Origin: Gonocerus acuteangulatus
Taxonomy: Eukaryota > Arthropoda > Insecta > Hemiptera > Coreidae
Length of the DNA stretch: 64,000 nt
Assembly: GCA_946811695.1 (NCBI GenBank)
Contig: OX328123.1
Location: 122,539,118-122,603,117 of the forward strand
Reading direction: 5' to 3'
Shown: positions 53,675-64,000 of the stretch, piece by piece
Layout of the letters: each line of letters begins with the position of its first letter
Position numbering within the stretch: the stretch's first letter is position 1
Notes under the pieces: generated by a model
Told to the model about the DNA's origin: nothing
What the model saw: the letters and a program-made list of their open reading frames with translations, nothing else
The model's database searches: none
Translations under genes and position numbers: made by a program

Positions 53675-54417
53675 TCCATCGGAAACCCGTCATTCCGTCC
53701 GAAACCCATGATGTGGAGTATCAAATGAATTGTCTCGGTATGAAGAACCTATATTTGATGTTTGAAGAAACAATTAGACGCATACAGGCTCGGTAAAAAT
53801 CTTATATCAGCTGTCTGTCTGTATGTTTGTTCCTCTTACAAATCCGTACCGTTTGACCGATTTTGACCAAACTTGGGACACAGATGGGTCTTGATACGGG
53901 GAGAATCATAGGCTAGGTTAAATTGTCTATCAGCTGTCTGTTTGTCTGTTTGTTCCTTATACAAATACACACCGTTTGACCGATTTTGACAAAATTTGAC
54001 ACACATGTCGGTCTTTATCCGGGTAGTGCCATAGGCTAGTCAAAATCGTCTATCAGCTGTCTGTCTGCATGTTTGTTCCTTACACAAATTCACACCATTT
54101 GACCGATTTTGACCAAACTTGGCACACAGGTAGGCTTTGGTCCGGGGAATGCACTAGGCTAGGTAAAAAAGGTCTTTCAGCTGTCTGTCTGTATGTTTGT
54201 TCCTTATACAAATTCACACCGTTTGGCCTATTTTGACCAAACTTGGCACGCAGGTAGGTCTTGATACGGTAGTGTCATATTACCTATGACGTTTTCTTCT
54301 TTTTGTTCCATCGAAATGCCATCATTCCTTCTGAAACCCATCATGTGGGGTATCAAATGAATCGTCTTGGTAAGGAGAACCTATATTTGATGTTTTAAAA
54401 AACATTTCGACGCATCT
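53675..54417. repeat. 123-bp tandem array flanked by direct repeats
   Basis: TATCAGCTGTCTGT-type starts lie at 53805, 53928, 54051 and 54175 (spacing 123, 123, 124). Each unit contains TGTTTGTTCCTTATACAAAT and GTTTGACCGATTTTGACCAA. A ~110-bp flank (AAACCCATGATGTGGAGTAT, GAACCTATATTTGATGTTT) occurs before (53675-53786) and after (54300-54417) the array. Non-coding. The phrasing resembles a widespread arthropod repeat type. Confidence 0.9.
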
Positions 54418-54469
54418 TAAAAACAGTTGTGACTTCTTTCTTAAATGTAGTAAATAAAGTCGTAGGGGT

Positions 54470-54706
54470 TCACTGCATAATATACTTCAAAGCAGATACT
54501 AAGTTTTTCAAAGTCGAGTCATTTTTGTTCTTAAATTTTTCTTGAAGGCCTTCTACACTTTCCCTATTGTGATATTTATCCTCGGGATAAGGTTCCTGTG
54601 TTTTACAGTGTAATAGTTTAGTTAAGAGAGCAATCAATTTGTCCTCTAAAGTAATGTCATTTGGAAGAGCTTCTAACTTTTCTAGTCTAGTGATTAGATG
54701 TATGTA
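54470..54706 (-). pseudogene. Short coding remnant, transposase C-terminus?
   Basis: A 78-codon minus-strand frame ends at TGA (54470-54472): LITRLEKLEALPNDITLEDK, LIALLTKLLHCKTQEPYPED, then ESVEGLQEKFKNKN and LKNLVSALKYIMQ. It is compositionally protein-like and free of stops. It lies inside the Tigger-type ends in the expected orientation, so it may be the transposase C-terminus. I do not recognise the domain with certainty. Confidence 0.35.
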
Positions 54707-54845
54707 GGTTGATTATTGGTATCAAATATCAAGCAGTATGGAGAACCTTATGCAGAATCCAAAGACCCTGGTTTTATATGAAGTACAAAAGCCAGTAGGT
54801 ATGCGGCAACTAAATTCTATTTAATACTTAGAAAAAAGTAATGAG

Positions 54846-55584
54846 ATCCCCAAAAAAACATAAATGTGAAATAGAGGCCAAGTTCCTGCCCCCACAAAGA
54901 AACACTCCCTTCCTCAAAAATATCCCCTCCTAAAACCCCCCAAAAACGCCTTACCATTCTACACTCCAAAAAAGTAGTATGGGTTGGTGTATTAATTCAA
55001 CCAAAAATATTTGCCAATACAAGAGATGATACAAGAAAGAAATGGCCAAGTTCATTACTTGGAAGACCTCATAGTTACTTACTAAGAAGAGTAAAGACAC
55101 TTCAACTGACCTTTAAAAACAACAATAAAAATACTTATATCCAGTTACTAAAATATCACTTTCCTCAACCAGGTATATTCTTAAACTTGGCCATGTTTTT
55201 TTTGTGCCGAAATTATCTTTAGATAAAAACTAAACATTGCCAAGTTTAAGAATATACCTGGTTGAGGAAAGTGATATTTTAGTAACTGGATATAAGTATT
55301 TTTATTGTTGTTTTTAAAGGTCAGTTGAAGTGTCTTCACTCTTCTTAGTAAGTAACTATGAGGTCTTCCAAGTAATGAACTTGGCCATTTCTTTCTTGTA
55401 TCATCTCTTGTATTGGCAAATATTTTTGGTTGAATTAATACACCAACCCATACTACTTTTTTGGAGTGTAGAATGGTAAGGCGTTTTTGGGGGGTTTTAG
55501 GAGGGGATATTTTTGAGGAAGGGAGTGTTTCTTTGTGGGGGCAGGAACTTGGCCTCTATTTCACATTTATGTTTTTTTGGGGAT
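54846..55584. repeat. 739-bp near-perfect palindrome
   Basis: The left arm 54846-55191 and right arm 55239-55584 are each 346 bp and reverse complements of one another with almost no mismatches in my reading (one at GAGTAAAGACACTTC / GAAGTGTCTTCACTC). The spacer is 47 bp. Outer ends are ATCCCCAAAAAAACATAAAT / ATTTATGTTTTTTTGGGGAT. Equal arm length and near identity imply a very young duplication or an assembly artefact. Confidence 0.95.
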
Positions 55585-55808
55585 ATTACTATCCGCCTTA
55601 CCCCAGGGAAGACTATTTTGACAAGATTTAAGATCGGCCGCCTCTCTGTCCACTTCCCAATGGAGGCACAGACTCGTAAAAAATTCGAATTATCCAAACT
55701 TTTATTCGAATTAACCACGATTTTTTTACATTGTTTATGCTCTAAATTCAGGGGACCGAGTGAAATATACGAATTCAGGCTATTTCGAATTATCCATGCT
55801 CCACTGTA

Positions 55809-57027
55809 TATAATAATTTCTTCTAATTTGTTCCCTGGAGAGTAAAAAAAAAATAAGCAAAAAAAAAATGCAGACAAACAAATGTAGCGCCCAAATAAAA
55901 ACTACTCCATCTAATGAAGAATATGTATAGAGGGTGCCACCCTTCATAATCGTGGCAAGTAGAAGAATAAGCATCCGAAAGATTCTAAATTTTCTACAAA
56001 AACGGTACTAAAGTAATTTTCGCTGGGAGGGTCTCCGGCGGAGAAATAATGCATAAAACATTTAAAGTGTTTCTTTTTCAGTTTTATATCTTATTTCTTT
56101 CCTATAATTGATTTTAGCAGTAAAATGAATTTGCTAGTAGAACAAATACGGAAAGTAAGAAACAATTTTTGTTTCTTTCTTATAGTTTTCCGAGCGACTG
56201 TCGAAGAGGTGTAGCGAGTGATTTCGGCTACTCTACTCTTTCTGAGCATATTGGCTCCTTTTCTCCAAGATTTTATTGCTTTAGATGTATTCTATAAACA
56301 ATCGAGCTGTAAAGTGACATTACTCCGGAATAAAAGTAAAAATAGTATTAATAATTATTATTTAAATGTACTTATTTCATAATTTTTTTTATTAAATCTT
56401 ATTTTTTCATAATATTGTTGTTTATTTATATGTTTTTAGGGTTTAAAGTCTTAAAATCGTTAAAAGACACCATCGACAAAGTTGCGGAACACAAAAAAAA
56501 AAAATTCACAAAATATTAACCTTATCTATCCCAAGGGTAAATGAGGGTTTTTACTGATCTTTTCATATAATTTGATTGTTATTATCAACCATTATCATGC
56601 TATGGTATTACAGTAGCTATCCATTACTCATTCCAACACCTGTAAATTTTACTGAAAAGTAAGCATAGAGAAACATGTCTGTGAAATATTGATAGGAAGG
56701 TAAAGGTGCAACTAAAGATAATTGGATTTCACCCAACATTGTATTTTCAGGCAGAAAAGAGATTTTTTTATTTACTTTTCTTTTGTGTGCTTTGATCCTA
56801 GGTTTTAGAGATAAGGGAAGTAGAATTATAAAATAGGCATTCGGAGGGGGCGTTCCGGAATTAGGGGGGCTTGGCGTCCTTTGTAATATAAATCCCTTTA
56901 TAAATCTGTAAATAAATAGAAAGATTTTTTTGTTGGGATGCCTCTCGGCTTTCCTAATAACCTTTGATTTTGAAATGATAATTTTTCCTGGGTTCACTTC
57001 CTTTCTACAAAACGATTAATAAAACGA

Positions 57028-57107
<80 letters not shown>

Positions 57108-57222
57108 TAACTTGGCCTCTTCTACATGTATTTTTCCTCTTCTTTTAATGAGGCCTTATATTTTTTTAAAAAACCAAACATTACAATTTTGAAATCTAAA
57201 CATATTTAATAGTATAATTTAT
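55809..57222. other. Unexplained region with (TA)n
   Basis: No supported gene. A 126-codon frame (56617-56997, minus) has no recognised motif. (TA)n occupies 57029-57104. Confidence 0.45.
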
Positions 57223-57617
57223 ATTTAAAATACCTTATACAAGATAGTCGTCATTTATAACATCTTCAAAAACAATTTCGCTATCGTGCATCCCACTAAT
57301 TTTTCATTATACTCTGAATGCAAAAAAATACATTAAACATCTTAGTGCAGTATTTCAGAGTATAATGAAAAATTAGTGGGATGCACGATAGAGAAATTAA
57401 TAAGTAAGAGATAGATATTGAAGATAGGGGGGAAAACATTATTGCTTTCTTATCGGTATTGCCCTGTGCTCGCACTGGACTGATCCTCGTTTGTACGAGA
57501 CCAGCCATGGCTGGTGATTGTAATGTTAGATTTAAAAAAAAAAAACTTTTACATTATTTTTTGTTTGTTTTAGAAGATTTTATAAATGACGACTACGTCG
57601 TATAAGATATTTTAAAT
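57223..57617. mobile_element. MITE with nested inverted repeats
   Basis: The outer arms 57223-57275 and 57565-57617 (GTCGTCATTTATAACATCTT / reverse GTCGTCATTTATAAAATCTT) enclose an inner pair 57282-57316 and 57355-57390 (TATCGTGCATCCCACTAATT and its reverse complement, essentially perfect). The inner stem is 35 bp with a 38-bp loop. No coding. Confidence 0.7.
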
Positions 57618-57659
57618 ACTACGCTCATTAAATTTTAACGTCCATTAATTATTAACTAC

Positions 57660-57835
57660 GATTTTTTGGACGAGTTATCTACAGGTTACCGCCCTTTTCT
57701 AACCAGGATAGGGCTGATGCCTAATCTTTTTTCTAAAGAAAAGCCACCATCCCTAGTGGGAATCGAACCCACTACCCTTTGGCACGGAGAGTTAAGTGCT
57801 CACGCACTCGATTTTTCCTTTTAACACTGACATAG
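57660..57835 (-). mobile_element. SINE family C, tRNA-derived
   Basis: The minus strand reads CGAGTGCGTGAGCACTTAAC, then TCTCCGTGCCAAAGGGTAGT and GGGTTCGATTCCCACTAGGG: a perfect T-arm and box B with a recognisable anticodon region. The body continues TTAGGCATCAGCCCTATCCT and GTAACCTGTAGATAACTCGT. The 3' part matches 61813-61855. Not a functional tRNA: the D-arm is degraded and the acceptor ends do not pair. Confidence 0.7.
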
Positions 57836-57996
57836 GCTGAAGAAGAGGATATTACTGCCTACAGGGAAGAAACAAGAATAGTCCAAGCATTGGAGTGAAA
57901 AAAACAAGGATAGTTGAATAAGTAACGTTGTTTATTGTTACCTACCTTACCTTCTGTTGTGTTTCACAATATTTTTTCGACCTCCTACCACGTGTG

Positions 57997-58046
<50 letters not shown>

Positions 58047-59049
58047 GTGAATAGAGTGATCTAGATGAAGTGATGAACGAGCCAAGTAGATCGAAGAAAA
58101 GAAAGAAAACTGGAAGAGTAGCTCATGTGATGAAGAAAATGCGCCTACTTTTCTCAAGAGTTGGGTTCAGATTCCCAATGCAAACGCCACAAATGCTTCC
58201 AAAACACTACGTGTGAGGGAAATATGGATGATAAAAAATGTATGATGATAATTTTTTTTAAAACAAATTTGCTTTCCCAATTAAGAAAGTGAGGGAATTG
58301 CGATTGACTCAAGACAGACCAGGTCTAGTGTACCGTCCTAGTACCTATAATACAGTGTTTGGGAAAGCTACTCTATCAATGTAGGAAAAAAGAAAAATAT
58401 AAAATCTTTTACACGATCCGAATCATGTTCATTCAAATCAGGAGAATTTGATATACCACCACCAACATACCTACTCCGCTTACTGTTGTCCAAACCAAAA
58501 TATGACCATCTCCAAGTTTTAAAAGAATTTTGCTACCCAAGAAATCAAGAATTTTACAAGTAAATTCCTCAAAAGTAAGGTTTTCTTGTATGTCTCTCCT
58601 TGTTTTTTGCCTGTAAGTTTGGAGTTTTTACGAAAAATATATACTTTTTATTAGTAGACAGTTTTGAAATTTATGTTCGTATCTTGTAGCAGTTGAAAAA
58701 TACGTTAATTTACAATTTTGGCAGCCGTTTAAACTTGAAAATTCGATTTCCTCAAAATGAAGAATTTGTGGCTCTACTCTTTTTTTCCCTGTACCCTTCA
58801 AATATACATAATTAATAACTATACTAATAAAAAAAGTACAATTTAAAAAAAAAATAATTCATGACAATAGGTTATGAAATAATCTTTTTAGTGAATATTA
58901 GGTAAACAGAGGTTTTTATGTGAACAAATTGATCACTAGTTTTAAACAATAATTAGTTAAGAGGAATTTAAAAAAAAAGTACCTAACTAAGGTCTAAAGT
59001 AAAACAAATTGCAGGGAGACGTCAGCAACTGCTCAATAAAAAAAAAAAA
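57836..59049. other. Unexplained region with long T-run
   Basis: A ~42-nt T-run at 57999-58040. Fragments near 58080-58210 and 58500-58570 (SKPKYDHLQVLKEFCYPRNQ) vaguely resemble parts of an arthropod transposon-type protein, but not enough to call. Nothing else recognised. Confidence 0.35.
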
Positions 59050-59764
59050 GTCCGACTCGCAGGAACTGCGTCATCTTAGCGCGGTTCCATTCATATCCCT
59101 AGTGTTATTTTGTAGACTTAGAATAGAAACAGTTATTACTTTGTTTGGATCATTCCTAATGTAAACAAATATGAAAAAAAACAACAAGATTTTCGGCTAG
59201 GGATGAAACTATCCTAAGCAGAAATTACTCTTTCTGCCGTCCCAAGTTTCGGTCTACGAAGACTCTTCTACGAATATATTTCTAATTTACTTAACTTGCA
59301 GTGCTAACATATTCATTTTACTTTTAAATTCAATTAAACAAAATAAAATTGTACATGAAAATGAGAAAGTAGTGTTATTTTTTATTGAACTACGGCCACA
59401 TTCAACCACAAAATATAATTATATTTCTAGTATAGCATTTGGCTGCATGACTTCCTACAGGTAAAGGTAACTGTCAGCTGTCCTAGAATGCTTGATGAGA
59501 ACAATGAATCTTGATTTATGAAGTGCAATAAAAGCCTACCTGAACCGGCCTACTACCTCGACCCGGACTGACCCTACACGGAGAATATTTACGTTTTCAG
59601 TTCTGTTATAGGTTCAAAGAATTTGTATTTATTCCCCTGTTTTATTGAGAAATACATCCTCCTCCTAGAAGCAATAACAAAATAACAAGAAATAAAAACA
59701 GACAAAAAGAACCGTATAAATAAACGAAATCAATTATCGTTTATCAAACTTCTAAGTTATATGT

Positions 59765-60900
59765 ACTTATTTCTCCGTTTGACATCGCCTAATCAAAACT
59801 TTCTTCAGAACCTGTTTTCTAGAGCATTTAGTAAGCTTTCGAATGGTAACCATCCGTTTACCAACATTCTCAACCGTTTTCGAGATATTAAGGAAAGTAT
59901 ACGAAGTTTCCAAAGCTTTTCATCTCTATTAATAAATTATTTTAATTTAACCCTTCCTTAACTCCAAACGTAAGTAAATTTTCAGCATATTAGTTTTGAT
60001 GAAATTAGAACATGCAGAAAATGTTTCAACTGAATCCCATAATTCGAAGTACCAAAATCAAAGACAAAAAGAACCGTTCGAATAAACAAAATCAATTACT
60101 TCAAAGTTTAAGCACTTATTTATCCGATTGACATCGCTTATTCAAAACTTTCTTTAGAACCTTTTTTGTAGACCATTTAGTAAGCTTTCGAATGGTAACC
60201 TTTCGCTTCTCAAGATTGTCAACGGTTTTCGAGATACTAACGAAAGTATAAAAGGTTACCAAAACTTTTCTTGTCTGTTAATAAAATATTTTATTCTAAC
60301 CCTTCCTTTACTCCAAACGTAACCAAAATTTCAACATATTAGTGTTGATAAAATTCGAACTTGCAGAAAATGTTTCAACTGAATCCCATAATTCTATGTA
60401 CCAAAATCAAAGACAAAAAGAACAGTTCGAATAAGCGAAATCAATTACTTAAAAGTTTTAAGCACTTATTACTCTGATTGACATCGCTTATTCAAAACTT
60501 TCTTTAGAACCTTTCTTGTAGACCATTTAGAAAGCTTTCGAATGGTAACCTTTCGCTTCCCAAAATTTTCAACCGTTTTCGAGATATTAAGAAATTATAC
60601 GAAGTTCCCAAAACTTTTCATTATTTCTGACAACAGAAAATTGGTCTCATTTTACCTATCCTGTTTTACACACACATACATTTTCCTTACAAATACAACA
60701 TAAGAAATTACAAAAATAAAAAGCAATAAAAAACCAAGGGAAAGAGACAAAAATTACAAAAAGAACGACAAAAACCCGTTCATAAGAACAAAACAGACGT
60801 ATTTGAAGTTTTAAGCACTTATTTCTCCGATTGACATAACCTAATCAAAAATAGTTTTAGAATCATTTTTGTAGAAAATTTAGTAAGCTTTCAAATAGTT
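59765..60900. repeat. ~350-bp tandem modules, four units
   Basis: ACTTATT(T/A)CTC-type starts at 59765, 60114, 60464 and 60817 (spacing 349, 350, 353). Each is followed by TTGACATCGC, AGTAAGCTTTCGAATGGTAA-like and AACCGTTTTCGAGATATTAA segments. Diverged, head-to-tail. Confidence 0.85.
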
Positions 60901-61262
60901 TCCAAAACTTTTCATGTCTGTTCATAAAATATTTTATTCTAACCCTTCCTTAACTCCAAACGTAACATAACTTTCAACATATTAGTTTTAATGAAAGTAG
61001 AACATGCAGATAATGTTTCAACTGAATCCCGTTATTCTAAGTACCCAAACCAAAAACGGTATTCAAAAACTATTTTTCCAATTTTCTCGACAACGGTTAA
61101 AGCTATCGCCTTGAAAATGGTTTCATTCGTTTTCCTAGCCCAAGAAGCCTATAAAACGAGTACTTACAAGCTTATGAACTCAAAAACGTAAGCGTTACGA
61201 TTTTTTATGCGCGAATTCAAATCAAAATCGGACCATTCGCCTTCTACCTAGAGAGCGAACAG

Positions 61263-61265
<3 letters not shown>

Positions 61266-61313
<48 letters not shown>
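61266..61313. repeat. (TA)n microsatellite (empty insertion site)
   Basis: About 24 TA units forming the core of the HINE-like copy; corresponds to the split tract at 20264-20289 plus 22122-22198. Confidence 0.95.
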
Positions 61314-61315
<2 letters not shown>

Positions 61316-61451
61316 AATTTGAACCACCGTTATTTTCGGTTTCTAGGGGTTCTGAAACGCGAAATTTTCTAGTCGGCACTTCCGGATTGTTTCATTGTAT
61401 CAACCTTATAAGCGGGGTTCCTCCCTATGGGGGAGGGAGGAACCGCGCTAA

Positions 61452-62127
61452 AAAACAGATGAGCACAAAAATAACACTATTTTTGTGGTCATATGTTTCT
61501 CTTAGCTGAAGAAAGGTGTATGCCGAGCATGTTACAATAATATTTTTCTGAATATCTAACATTTTTTCTTAACGGAATCGCAACCACATACTTGGCATCT
61601 TAAATTAATTAAATATCTTACAATTCATGACTGATTTTTTGAGGAGGCAGCCATATTCCTCCTACCCACAGAACACAAAACTGTACTGTTCAATTCGCAG
61701 ACGTCTGCTGAATAACCAGTAGTTTTTAAGCATACTATAATCATTTTAAAGTATTTCTTTGTGGAAACTATTTTTTTTTAATGTTTACTTCCACTTATAC
61801 GTAACAAAGATTTCGGGATGGATTATCTACAGTTTAATAACTAGGATAAGGCATGGAGTTTTCCGGTCATTATCACAACCATGATTCATAAAAGCTCATT
61901 GACAATGTGATGGAAGGAAATATCCTAAGAAGAAATAAACGTAATAAATAGTAATAATTTTAAGCCAAACTTAGGGAATTGTATGGCGAACTGGACTAAG
62001 GAATGTTAAGATCGATAGGCTGCCAGAAAAGATATTGTGTAAAGAAGGCCCAAACCAAGATGCCTAAGTGATCTGACGGGTGATATTAAAAGGTAGGGTT
62101 TTGTAACAGGCGGACCCAGGCTCAAGA
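61452..62127. other. Unexplained region with a SINE-C scrap
   Basis: 61813-61855 (GGATGGATTATCTACAGTTT, ACTAGGATAAGGCAT) matches the 3' part of SINE C at 57665-57725. The rest is unrecognised. Confidence 0.4.
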
Positions 62128-62515
62128 CACATGCCTTTAATTAATTTTTGAATTAGTACCTGAAAAAGACGAAATCAAGCTGCCGGAGCATAGTACCGAC
62201 TACACTAAGCCCCTAAAGAACCGTGTCTTCAAGAATCAGATATCTTTACTTTATTTGCCCCTCTTTGTAACCGAATCCACCGTAACAAGCACGAAGCACG
62301 AACGATCCTGCTGGCTTGGAAAGTGTATTTGATACGAATGTACTAGGTGTTGGATACTCGGCCTTCCTTCATCCGAGTTGTGCCTGGCTTGGTTAAGGGC
62401 TGGGAAGAAAGGGCCTACGCTAGGCATTCATCGTGTCGTTAACAGACTTGTATACACAAACAACTGTACCCTCTAGGCCCTTGTGACCTGTTACGGGACA
62501 GATTTTATGTCGTGG
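62128..62515 (+). mobile_element. SINE family A copy
   Basis: Contains GACGAAATCAAGCTGCCGGA (compare 13410) and the 3' signature CTCTAGGCCCTTGTGACCTG then TTACGGGACAGATTTTATG. It is longer than the other copies because of ~180 bp of extra internal sequence (62230-62420). The head is not recognisable. Confidence 0.55.
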
Positions 62516-64000
62516 CCTATATAGACGTTTTGGAGATATTAAAGTGAGCTCAACTAGTCAATGTTAGTATCTAACTATATAATTATAGTTTAGATGGAAT
62601 ATTCTTCAGTGTAATTATTAAGATAATCATATTAAATAACTACTATAACCTACACTTTAGCCGATTTGAAAGATTCTTTTAATGGTCGTGATATGAAAAA
62701 AATTTTTTTTTCTGGTACACATCTTGTAAATTTGCAATTTTCAAATATGATTTCTGAATTTATGTAGTTTATTAAGTTTATTTATCTACAATAAAAAAGA
62801 ATTTTCGTTGCTGGAAACAAATCTCCGAATCATTGATGCACAGATCATTTGTTTCGCTATAAGGGAAAAAATAAGAAATACACAATCCGACCCCTGTATA
62901 TAAATTAGATACAAGTAGCCAAAGCAGGATATTTCCTATTCTTCGTGGCCTGTATGGCGGAGATACAAACAATAATTTTCTTTCCCCTTTCTCCTTTTTT
63001 TCTCCGACCTTCCGGGTTCTCTTAATGGGATTTCTATCTCGAGATAACAATAAAAAAAATATAAAACTATAGTATCATACAATTTTTATGAAGACTTGTT
63101 GAAGTTCTTAAAGTATCAGGACTCCCTTATCGGTCTGTGTTTCAAATTCAAAATAAATGTTTTCATTGATTTTATCAGCCGAGATGTAAGAATAATTTGT
63201 ACGGCATGACCGAATGTATTATTTTACAGGCATTATTTTTAAGCTTTGCCACAAAACAGATGAGGCCCTTCAGGTGGTGGCTTTCTTTTTCTGGAAAAAG
63301 AAATGGCATTATCCCTATCCTCGTGAGAAAATGGGGAACTTATTAGTCAAAAGTTTAAAACTAAAAGCAATTTAAATATTTAAAAAAATATGATTAAAAC
63401 ACATTCGAGGTTAGAGCGTCATCAGTATTCCAGTGCAATGTTTTGCCCCTGTTTTGCGGATTACGACATCCGTACAATAAAATCCCATAATGAGAATTTT
63501 ACCAAATTAAGGCGAAGGTGTTGGCCTCTAGAGAAGTATCAGAGAATGGCCAAGAAAACCTAATTGTGCCAATATGAGTTTGCACTTTGGAGTGAGGTAG
63601 GCCTTCTGGGAAATATAATTTCCCTTTTTTTCTCTCGAAATAACTTAACTAAATGAAGCTTTAGAGAGGAGATTTAATTAAAATATAATTAAGGAAAGAT
63701 TTTATTTTACACTAACTACATCACCTGAATTTATGTGGAGCTTAATTTTGTAGAAATCTGTATTCATGCATTTATTTTTATAATTATGTATTTATGCTGT
63801 ACAATATTAACAAATAACAATGTTTGAGCAGAACTTTGGTTAGAGATCCGTATTCATGGGTAAATGTTTAAATTATGTTTTGATACCGTACTTAACATAC
63901 GAATATTATTTCATTATTATGTATTTTATATGGTCCGCTTCATCACAAAGAACAGTATCTTCCGAACTATTTATTCTAGGAAAGCAGCATGGCTAATGTA
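62516..64000. other. Unexplained AT-rich region
   Basis: No gene supported. A 90-codon minus-strand frame (62778-63050) has a Lys/Arg/Pro-rich N-terminus and a later hydrophobic stretch but no recognisable domain; probably chance. Confidence 0.4.

Larger units (their letters stand above)
52972..55806 (-). mobile_element. Tigger/pogo-like transposon (fourth family) with internal insertions
   Basis: The left end CAGTAGAACTTGGATAATTC and the right end reversed CAGTGGAGCATGGATAATTC are flanked by TA (52970-52971, 55807-55808). TTCGAATTATCCAAA repeats appear subterminally on both sides (53025 and 55683-55697). CAGT.GA.C.T..ATAATTCG ends are typical of pogo/Tigger relatives. The interior is a patchwork: a repeat block with a 123-bp array, a short coding remnant and a large palindrome. 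Confidence 0.75.
59050..61451 (-). mobile_element. HINE/Helentron-like element, long copy with empty Jockey site
   Basis: Both family ends are present: GTCCGACTCGCAGGAACTGC after an A-run at 59050, and GGGAGGAACCGCGCTAA ending 61451 before further A. The core contains four ~350-bp modules (59765-60900) and a (TA)n (61266-61313). The right part is nearly identical to 19480-20290 joined to 22199-22337, with two deletions relative to that copy: ~62 bp after 60900 and ~100 bp near 61218. The (TA)n lacks the Jockey element found at 20290. Non-coding. Helentron affinity is inferred from structure. Confidence 0.6.

Noticed and set aside
54960..55190. Retroelement integrase/pol C-terminal tail in the palindrome arm
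   Set aside because: One frame (VVWVGVLIQPKIF... RKKWPSSLLGRPHSYLLRRV) loosely resembles such tails, but the similarity is too weak and no integrase core lies nearby.
55497..55877. 126-residue minus-strand ORF
   Set aside because: Crosses the palindrome arm and the Tigger-type TIR. Composition-driven, with no recognised domain.

Overview
The window reads as AT-rich, repeat-saturated nuclear DNA of an invertebrate, most likely an arthropod. The evidence is the mix of elements: APE-type LINEs (I group and Jockey), a Penelope-like element, several pogo/Tigger, mariner and hAT relatives, tRNA-derived SINEs, and more than fifteen long (TA)n tracts. I could not fix the species. No convincing host gene is present; two short open frames near 2.3-2.9 kb are the only weak exon candidates. 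No bacterial operon, CRISPR array or viral gene was seen.

Layout, left to right. 0-3.9 kb: a SINE remnant, a (TA)n tract and two possible exons. 3.87-11.47 kb: a decayed Tigger-like DNA transposon (called TigA here) split by a full-length two-ORF I-group LINE with a 10-bp target duplication. 11.6-12.5 kb: a long-TIR MITE. 14.8-23.0 kb: a related Tigger-like element (TigB) split by a composite repeat whose ends, hairpins and microsatellite core resemble Helentron-derived HINE/DINE elements. That composite holds tandem arrays, a scrap of mariner HTH and a 5'-truncated Jockey element sitting in its (TA)n core. 23.6-26.3 kb: an 802-bp hAT MITE with a perfect 8-bp target duplication and another dead Tigger. 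27.3-31.1 kb: a SINE head, a perfect hairpin, a 554-bp palindrome and two TigB copies in opposite orientation. 33.6-36.5 kb: a Penelope-like element (RT plus GIY-YIG) broken by one in-frame stop. 37.8-41.7 kb: an unassigned long-TIR element containing a perfect 118-bp triplication and a second truncated Jockey copy. 42.3 kb: a 5S rRNA-like fragment. 43.2-44.4 kb: another MITE and a SINE with target duplication. 46-47.2 kb: a further HINE-like copy. 48.6-51.6 kb: a dead LINE RT next to a mariner built as an inverted dimer and hit by a full-length SINE. 53-55.8 kb: Tigger-type ends enclosing a 123-bp array and a 739-bp palindrome. 57.2 kb: a nested-hairpin MITE. 59.0-61.5 kb: a second long HINE-like copy that preserves the empty site of the Jockey insertion.

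The elements do not form a pathway. They form a stratified record of insertions: the I-group LINE and one SINE look youngest, the Tigger-like elements are the older hosts, and the HINE-like family has duplicated recently. The HINE-like family (minus strand, plus one plus-strand copy) is my best candidate for something not previously described in this genome.
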